10,230 bases of DNA from Lachnospiraceae bacterium (GTDB lineage Bacteria > Bacillota > Clostridia > Lachnospirales > Lachnospiraceae). Shown piece by piece: positions 5,157 through 10,230 of the stretch (position 1 is its first letter; the number at the start of each line of letters is the position of its first letter). Position numbers and translations under genes: made by a program. The notes beneath the pieces are model-generated. The model saw nothing but the letters and a program-made list of their open reading frames with translations, was not told where the DNA came from and did not search any database. The stretch covers positions 1-10,230 of the forward strand of contig CAAGFP010000060.1 of the NCBI GenBank assembly GCA_900769175.1, in the 5' to 3' direction.

Positions 5157-6188
5157 ATGAAAGAAAGATTTGATTCGATCAAACAGGAAATTCTGGCTGA
5201 AATTGAAAAAAATGCCACATCACGTGCGACAGCTTTTGAAGTTCGTAAGCAGTTTTTAGATTCAAAGACGGGAAAAATCGGACAGCTTATGAAGGAAATG
5301 CGTAACATTGCACCGGAAGAGAGAGCTGAATACGGGAAAGGTGTAAACGAATTAAAAGAATGGGCTACCACCATCTTTACGGAACTTGATGAAAAGATGA
5401 AGGCGAAAGAACTTCAGTTAAAATATGAACAGGAAAAAATTGATATTACCATCAATCCGGACAGAATCGAAAAAGGAAATCTTCATCCGATTACGCAGAT
5501 GCGCAATCAGTTGATTGATGTATTTGCGGGCATGGGATTTCAAATTTATGAAGGAACGGAAATTGAGAACGATTATTACAATTTTACTGCGCTTAATACT
5601 CCGCAGGATCATCCGGCGAGAGACATGCAGGATACCTTCTATTTATCACCTGAATTTCTGCTTCGTACTCAGACCTCGGCCGGACAGATTCATGTAATGG
5701 AGAAGGAAAAACCGCCTATTAAAATTTTATCTCCCGGGAAAGTATTCCGTTCGGATGATGATGCGACGCATTCTCCGATGTTTACCCAGATGGAAGGTCT
5801 GGTTGTCGATAAAAAGATTACGCTTTGTGATTTAAAGGGTATGCTTGATGTATTCGTTCAAAAGATTTACGGAGAAGATACTACAACAAGACTTCGTCCT
5901 TCTTATTTCCCGTTTACGGAACCTTCTGTTGAAGTAGATGTCAGCTGCTTTGAATGCAAAGGCAAGGGATGTAAGCTTTGTAAGGGAACCGGCTGGATAG
6001 AGATTCTCGGAGCCGGCATCGTAAACAAGAAGGTTTTGGAAAACTGCGGAATCGATTCTAATGAATATTCCGGTCTTGCTTTCGGAATTGGTATCGAGAG
6101 AACGGCAATGTTAAAATACGGTATTAATAATATTAAGCACTTATTTGAATCTGATTTAAATGTATTAAGTCAGATTGATGATAATTAG
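5157..6188 (+). CDS. pheS: Phenylalanyl-tRNA synthetase alpha subunit
   Basis: The catalytic subunit of the cytoplasmic (alpha-beta)2 enzyme that charges tRNA-Phe with phenylalanine using ATP. The 343 residues match the usual bacterial length. Residues 1-90 form the N-terminal coiled-coil tRNA-binding arm. Class II motifs follow: motif 1 region at about 108-131, 'DHPARDMQDTFYL' (151-163) and 'LSPGKVFRSDDDATHSPMFTQMEG' (191-214) around motif 2, and motif 3 'GLAFGIGIERTAMLKYG' (306-322). The 'TEPSVEVDVSC' segment and the four cysteines C264, C267, C272 and C275 ahead of 'GTGWIEILGAG' are usual in Firmicute PheS. The Ala in 'GLAFG', which sets amino-acid pocket size, is the ordinary residue. Expression is controlled by the T-box upstream. 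pheT starts 22 bases after the stop codon. Confidence 0.98.
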   Translation: MKERFDSIKQEILAEIEKNATSRATAFEVRKQFLDSKTGKIGQLMKEMRNIAPEERAEYGKGVNELKEWATTIFTELDEKMKAKELQLKYEQEKIDITINPDRIEKGNLHPITQMRNQLIDVFAGMGFQIYEGTEIENDYYNFTALNTPQDHPARDMQDTFYLSPEFLLRTQTSAGQIHVMEKEKPPIKILSPGKVFRSDDDATHSPMFTQMEGLVVDKKITLCDLKGMLDVFVQKIYGEDTTTRLRPSYFPFTEPSVEVDVSCFECKGKGCKLCKGTGWIEILGAGIVNKKVLENCGIDSNEYSGLAFGIGIERTAMLKYGINNIKHLFESDLNVLSQIDDN

Positions 6189-6194
6189 GATTGG

Positions 6195-6201
6195 AAAGGA
6201 G
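6195..6201 (+). promoter_or_regulatory. pheT ribosome binding site (fixes the start)
   Basis: AAAGGAG lies nine bases before the ATG at 6211. It shows that the longer open frame from 6175, which overlaps the end of pheS, is not the start used. Confidence 0.8.
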
Positions 6202-6210
6202 AATCAAGAT

Positions 6211-8631
6211 ATGTTAGCACCTCTTAGCTGGTTAAAAGAATACATAGATTTAGAGGATATCACTCCCGTAGAATTGGAAGAAAAACTCTTTTCCTGCGGT
6301 TTTGAAGTTGAAGAATTAATTGAAGTCGGAAAGGACGTAACCAAAGTAGTAGTCGGCCTTGTGACAGAATGTGAGCCGATTCCGGAAACCCATCTTCATG
6401 TTTGTAAGGTGGATGCCGGAGAATATGGTACGTTCCAGATTTGCTGCGGCGCAGACAATGTATGTAAGGGTGGTAAATTCCCGGTTGCATTGGTTGGCGC
6501 GACCGTATATGCAACAGCAAAGGATCATAAGACCGTTGAAGGAATTATGACAATTAAAAAGGGTAAGCTTCGCGGATATGATTCGGAAGGAATGCTTTGT
6601 TCCGGAGTGGAAATCGGTGTGTCTGAAAATATGTATCCCGGTGCGGGTTACAACGGATTATTGGCACTTCCGGAAGATACCCCGATCGGAGCGGATATTA
6701 AGACAATCGTCGGACTCGATGACTATATTTTTGACATTTCCATTACCGCAAACAGACCGGATTGCCAGTGCATTACCGGTATCGCAAGAGAAATTGCAGC
6801 AGTATTAAATCGTGAGTATCACGCACCTTCTCTTGATTTTACCCAGGATAATGTAACGAAGGACGGATTTCATGTTGAAGTGAAGGCACAGGATTTATGT
6901 CCCCGTTATATCGGACATTATGTGCATGACGTTGAAATCGGACCTTCGCCTTTATGGATGAGAAGACGTCTTGCATTAATCGGACAGGATTCCATTTCCA
7001 ATATCGTTGATATCACAAACTATGTAATGCTTGAAATGGGGCAGCCCATGCATGCATTTGACTGTGATTATCTGGAAGGAAACCGAATTGAAGTCAGACG
7101 CGCAAATGAGAAAGAAAAGATTGTAACACTGGATTCTTTGGAATATGAACTCGATTCCAATAATCTTGTAATTTGCGACGGAGTAAAACCGGTTGCAATT
7201 GCGGGTGTAATGGGCGGTTTGAATTCTGAAATCCGCGAAACAACCAAAGAAGTAATGTTTGAATCTGCTAAATTCGCAAGAGATAACATCAGAAAAACAT
7301 CCAGAAGTCTCGGCAAGAGAACCGATGCATCTGCAAAATACGAAAAAGGTGTAGATGAATATGCAACCGTAAATGCCATGAAGAGAGCGCTTCACTTAGT
7401 AGAAGAACTTGGTTGCGGTAAAATTTCTTCCACCCATGTGGATGTGAATACCGGAAACAGCGTTGAACCGACTCCCATGGTTGTAAGCCTTAAGAAGGTA
7501 AATGATGTACTCGGTATTGAAGTGCCGGCAGATGAAGTATTAAAAATCATGAAGAATCTGGATTTCAATCCTACATTGAACGGAGACGAACTTTCATTGA
7601 TGATTCCTGCTTACAGAGAAGATATGGAATCTTACCCGGATGTAGCGGAAGAAGTAATTCGTATGTATGGTTATGATCATATTGAGTCCACCTTCCTTCC
7701 GAAAGCACAGGTTACGGACGGCGGTTTGAATGAAAAACAGAAAAAAGAGTTAAAATTAAAAAGAGACCTTTGTTCGACCGGGGCTTATGAATGTATCCAT
7801 TATTCCTTCATTTCTCCTGCAGATTTTGATTTATTAAATCTTTCTTCACAAGACGAAAGAAGAACGGCAATTCAGATTTTAAATCCGATTAATGAAGATC
7901 TTTCCGTTATGAGAACCACACTGGCTCCTTCCATGCTTCATGCAATTCAAAGAAACCAGAAGAAGGGAAATCTGAAAGGCAGATTATTCGAGGTCGGAAA
8001 TGCATTTATTCCAAAGAGTCTCCCCTTAACGGAGTATCCGGATGAGAGAGAAACACTCTGTATCGGAATTTTTGGAGAAGACTATGATTTCTTTACATTA
8101 AAAGCAATGGTAAACAGGGTTGCGGATACCTTCTTTACTGAGTTTACCTATGTAGCGAATAAAGAAAGCTTCCTCCATCCTTATCAGAGCGCAGAAATTC
8201 GTCTGAATGATGTCGCAATCGGATATATCGGTAAACTCGCATATGAAGTTGCAGAAAAACTTGATTTAAGAACCGATGCCTATGTTGCAGAATTGAACCT
8301 TCAGGCACTATATGCACTTAATACAAAGGCAGAATATACACCGTTATCGAAATTTGCGGAAGTAAACAGAGACCTTGCACTTTTGATGAATAAGGATATT
8401 ACCTGTGGTGCGGTCGTAGATGTCATTAAGAAGTCCTGTAAATTCATTAAGGAGATTAAACTTTTTGATGTTTACGAAGGAAAGAACATTCCGGAAGATA
8501 AAAAGAGTCTGGCTTTTAGTATTCGTTTCGTACCCGGTGAAGCAGAATTCGAAGCGGATGAAGTAGATCGCTTTATTAAGAAAATCCTTAAAAATTTGAA
8601 ATTCCATTTAGATGTTGATATTCGTAGTTAA
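6211..8631 (+). CDS. pheT: Phenylalanyl-tRNA synthetase beta subunit
   Basis: The 806-residue beta subunit partners PheS, binds tRNA and carries the editing site against mischarged Tyr-tRNA-Phe. The domain order is the full bacterial one. An N-terminal 'LSWLKEYIDL' leads into an EMAP/OB-fold tRNA-binding domain (about 40-155). Next come 'ISITANRPDCQCITGIAREIAA' (177-198) and the B3/B4 editing region (about 213-388), with 'NIVDITNYVMLEMGQPMHAFD' and 'GVMGGLNSEI'. B5 (about 425-492) ends in 'DVAEEVIRMYGYDHI', followed by the catalytic-like core (about 500-700) and the FDX-ACB anticodon-binding domain (711-805), with 'SKFAEVNRDLALLMNKDI' and 'KSLAFSIRF'. The start at 6211 is chosen from its Shine-Dalgarno site and because family members begin close to 'M-x-x-x-LSWLKEY'. 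It is in an operon with pheS under the T-box. No frameshift or truncation is seen. Confidence 0.98.
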   Translation: MLAPLSWLKEYIDLEDITPVELEEKLFSCGFEVEELIEVGKDVTKVVVGLVTECEPIPETHLHVCKVDAGEYGTFQICCGADNVCKGGKFPVALVGATVYATAKDHKTVEGIMTIKKGKLRGYDSEGMLCSGVEIGVSENMYPGAGYNGLLALPEDTPIGADIKTIVGLDDYIFDISITANRPDCQCITGIAREIAAVLNREYHAPSLDFTQDNVTKDGFHVEVKAQDLCPRYIGHYVHDVEIGPSPLWMRRRLALIGQDSISNIVDITNYVMLEMGQPMHAFDCDYLEGNRIEVRRANEKEKIVTLDSLEYELDSNNLVICDGVKPVAIAGVMGGLNSEIRETTKEVMFESAKFARDNIRKTSRSLGKRTDASAKYEKGVDEYATVNAMKRALHLVEELGCGKISSTHVDVNTGNSVEPTPMVVSLKKVNDVLGIEVPADEVLKIMKNLDFNPTLNGDELSLMIPAYREDMESYPDVAEEVIRMYGYDHIESTFLPKAQVTDGGLNEKQKKELKLKRDLCSTGAYECIHYSFISPADFDLLNLSSQDERRTAIQILNPINEDLSVMRTTLAPSMLHAIQRNQKKGNLKGRLFEVGNAFIPKSLPLTEYPDERETLCIGIFGEDYDFFTLKAMVNRVADTFFTEFTYVANKESFLHPYQSAEIRLNDVAIGYIGKLAYEVAEKLDLRTDAYVAELNLQALYALNTKAEYTPLSKFAEVNRDLALLMNKDITCGAVVDVIKKSCKFIKEIKLFDVYEGKNIPEDKKSLAFSIRFVPGEAEFEADEVDRFIKKILKNLKFHLDVDIRS

Positions 8632-8662
8632 TTACTGATAAAATAAGAATAGCTCAGCCGTG

Positions 8663-8723
8663 TTTTATAAGATGCCGATGCTTGGCGTAGAATGGAGATT
8701 TTATAAAATGCCGATGCCCGGCG
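8663..8723. repeat. Two tandem hairpin repeats between pheT and the M18 gene
   Basis: Two units, 8663-8687 and 8699-8723, share 22 of 25 bases at a 36-base period, each beginning TTTTATAA. Each contains a short hairpin: GCCG-ATGCT-TGGC in the first (one G-U) and GCCG-ATGCC-CGGC in the second. The second unit also begins with the palindrome TTTTATAAAA and runs to within 15 bases of the M18 start codon, close to the weak ribosome binding site. No T-run follows either hairpin, so these are not ordinary terminators. The rest of the gap (8632-8662) holds nothing recognisable. Confidence 0.75.
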
Positions 8724-8737
8724 GAAAGTGAGAATGT

Positions 8738-10177
8738 ATGAATAATAAATGTATCTGGAATAAGTATTCAAAAAAACAATTAAAAGAACTGGAATCCTTC
8801 AGCAGTGATTATATCCGCTTTATTTCGGAATGCAAAACCGAGAGAGAATGCGTGGATGAGATTGTAAACCGCATTGAAAAAGAAGGATATGTGGAACTTA
8901 GTAAAAAAATGAAAACCGGCGAAAGATTAACTGCAGGGGATAAAATATATGCAGTCAATAAAAATAAAGCGCTTATTATGATCCATGTCGGAAAAGAGAA
9001 ATTGGAACAGGGTGTAAATATTTTAGGGGCTCATATTGATTCTCCGAGACTGGATGTAAAACAGAATCCCTTGTATGAAGATACCGGAATCGCATATCTT
9101 GATACTCACTATTACGGAGGAATCAAGAAATACCAGTGGGTTACCATTCCGTTAGCAATCCATGGAGTGGTTGTAAAGAAAGACGGAAAAGAAGTAATAA
9201 TTAATTTAGGTGAACAGGAAGAGGATCCCGTATTCTTCATTTCCGATTTGCTGATTCATTTATCACAGGAACAGCTTGAAAAAAAGGCTGCTAAGGTGAT
9301 TGAGGGCGAAGCTTTGGATGTTATTATCGGGAACCGTCCTTTGAAAAAAGAAAAGAATAAAGACGAGAAAGAAACCGATAAAAAATCGGATTCTGAAAAA
9401 GAAGACGATGAGGTAAAAGATGCCGTTAAGAAGTCCGTTTTATCCATTTTAGAAGAGTATTACGGAATCGAGGAGGAAGATTTCCTTTCGGCTGAACTTG
9501 AAATTGTTCCGGCAGGGAAAGCGAGAGAAGCCGGTCTTGACCGTTCCATGATTATGGGTTACGGTCAGGACGACAGAGTATGTGCATATCCGTCCTTTCA
9601 GGCAATGCTGGCAGTTAAGGATTTGAATAAAACTGCAGTTTGTATCCTGACAGATAAAGAAGAAATCGGCTCTGTCGGTGCGACGGGAATGCAGTCCAGA
9701 TTTTTTGAAAATGTTATGGCTGAGCTGTGTGCACTTACGGGAGAGTATTCGGATTTAATGCTTCGCAGAATGCTTGCAAATTCCAACATGCTTTCTTCCG
9801 ATGTTTCTTCTGCATATGATCCTTCCTATGCATCCAGCTTCGACAAAAAGAATGTAGCGTATTTAGGAAAGGGTCTTGTGCTTTGCAAATTTACGGGGTC
9901 AAGAGGAAAGTCCGGTTCGAATGATGCAAATGCAGAATATATCGGAACGCTTCGTCAGATTTTTGATAAAGATGATGTGAATTTCCAGCTTGCAGAACTT
10001 GGTAAAGTGGATTTGGGCGGTGGCGGAACCATTGCTTATATGCTTGCAAAATACGGAATGAACGTAATTGACTGCGGTGTAGCTGTTTTGAATATGCATG
10101 CTCCCTCTGAAGTAACCAGTAAAGCAGACTTATATGAAACCTATCGCGGATATGTTTCTTTTATTAACAGAATGTAA
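8738..10177 (+). CDS. M18 family metallo-aminopeptidase (aspartyl aminopeptidase-like)
   Basis: A cytoplasmic zinc aminopeptidase of 479 residues that removes N-terminal residues from peptides; M18 members often prefer acidic residues, but specificity cannot be read here. The metal-site signatures are complete: H99 in 'GAHIDSPR', D278 in 'YGQDDRVCAY', catalytic E308 and ligand E309 in 'TDKEEIGSVGATG', D355 in 'SSDVSSAYDP' and H454 in 'NMHAPSEV'. 'HYYGGIKKYQW' (124-134) and 'GGGGTIAYMLAKYG' (427-440) are also family features. A low-complexity Lys/Glu/Asp-rich insert (about 203-231) sits in the inserted domain. There is no signal peptide. The start codon has only a weak site (GTGAG, 8728-8732) that follows directly on the second tandem repeat. 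No terminator separates it from pheT 106 bases upstream, so read-through from pheST is possible. The next gene begins 12 bases after its stop. Confidence 0.93.
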   Translation: MNNKCIWNKYSKKQLKELESFSSDYIRFISECKTERECVDEIVNRIEKEGYVELSKKMKTGERLTAGDKIYAVNKNKALIMIHVGKEKLEQGVNILGAHIDSPRLDVKQNPLYEDTGIAYLDTHYYGGIKKYQWVTIPLAIHGVVVKKDGKEVIINLGEQEEDPVFFISDLLIHLSQEQLEKKAAKVIEGEALDVIIGNRPLKKEKNKDEKETDKKSDSEKEDDEVKDAVKKSVLSILEEYYGIEEEDFLSAELEIVPAGKAREAGLDRSMIMGYGQDDRVCAYPSFQAMLAVKDLNKTAVCILTDKEEIGSVGATGMQSRFFENVMAELCALTGEYSDLMLRRMLANSNMLSSDVSSAYDPSYASSFDKKNVAYLGKGLVLCKFTGSRGKSGSNDANAEYIGTLRQIFDKDDVNFQLAELGKVDLGGGGTIAYMLAKYGMNVIDCGVAVLNMHAPSEVTSKADLYETYRGYVSFINRM

Positions 10178-10189
10178 GAGGATTATTTC

Positions 10190-10230
10190 ATGGAGGAATT
10201 ATTAAAAAGTGATTTTTATTTAGATCGGAA
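10190..10230 (+). CDS. Start of an unidentified gene (3' end outside window)
   Basis: An ATG at 10190 preceded by AAGAGG (10176-10181, spacing eight) opens a frame reading MEELLKSDFYLDR to the window edge. The 12-base gap to the M18 gene suggests one transcript. Thirteen residues are too few to name a family. Confidence 0.55.
   Translation, partial: MEELLKSDFYLDR

Noticed and set aside
5946..5981. Four-cysteine motif in PheS as a novel zinc-binding insertion
   Set aside because: A CxxC...CxxC segment before GTGWIEILGAG is, to my knowledge, a normal feature of many Firmicute PheS proteins.
6976..7395. 139-codon minus-strand ORF inside pheT
   Set aside because: It is a shadow of a strongly conserved synthetase region with no start signals of its own.

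Overview
The window looks like a chromosomal segment of a low-GC Gram-positive anaerobe, most likely a clostridial Bacillota of the Lachnospiraceae type. This is inferred from A+T-rich coding sequence with strong Shine-Dalgarno sites, a tRNA-Phe-sensing T-box in front of pheST, a Firmicute-style 6S RNA, a SpoIID/LytB-family protein and an M18 aminopeptidase of the long, charged-insert kind. All protein genes are on the + strand.

Layout: (1) 3-1271, the 3' end of a large modular, probably extracellular protein made of degenerate tandem beta-type modules. (2) 1422-1705, a 6S RNA gene not represented by any ORF, with its own promoter, a closing stem of nine pairs and an intrinsic terminator. (3) 1700-1805, a palindromic repeat element followed by short satellite repeats. 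(4) 1830-4322, two envelope genes: a SpoIID/LytB-domain protein and a YihY/BrkB-family membrane protein. (5) 4388-4742, a short hydrophobic protein with its own good promoter. (6) 4809-5046, a Phe-specific T-box leader with its terminator, then a second copy of the palindromic element (5043-5106). (7) 5157-8631, pheS and pheT. (8) 8663-8723, two tandem hairpin repeats. (9) 8738-10177, an M18 aminopeptidase. (10) the first codons of another gene from 10190.

Functional logic: the pheST block is the clearest unit. The T-box (specifier UUC, UGGU acceptor-binding bases) senses uncharged tRNA-Phe and controls synthesis of the two-subunit phenylalanyl-tRNA synthetase. No convincing terminator separates pheT from the aminopeptidase gene, so read-through is possible. 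The SpoIID-like and YihY-like genes form a small envelope group, and 6S RNA, a regulator of sigma-A RNA polymerase, lies just upstream.

The least expected signal is non-coding. Two intergenic palindromes, 3.3 kb apart, share diverged arms with compensatory base changes. Both start inside the U-tract of an intrinsic terminator and both are followed by the same 21-base G+C-rich satellite. They look like two members of a dispersed structured repeat family. No CRISPR array, transposase, tRNA or rRNA gene was seen.
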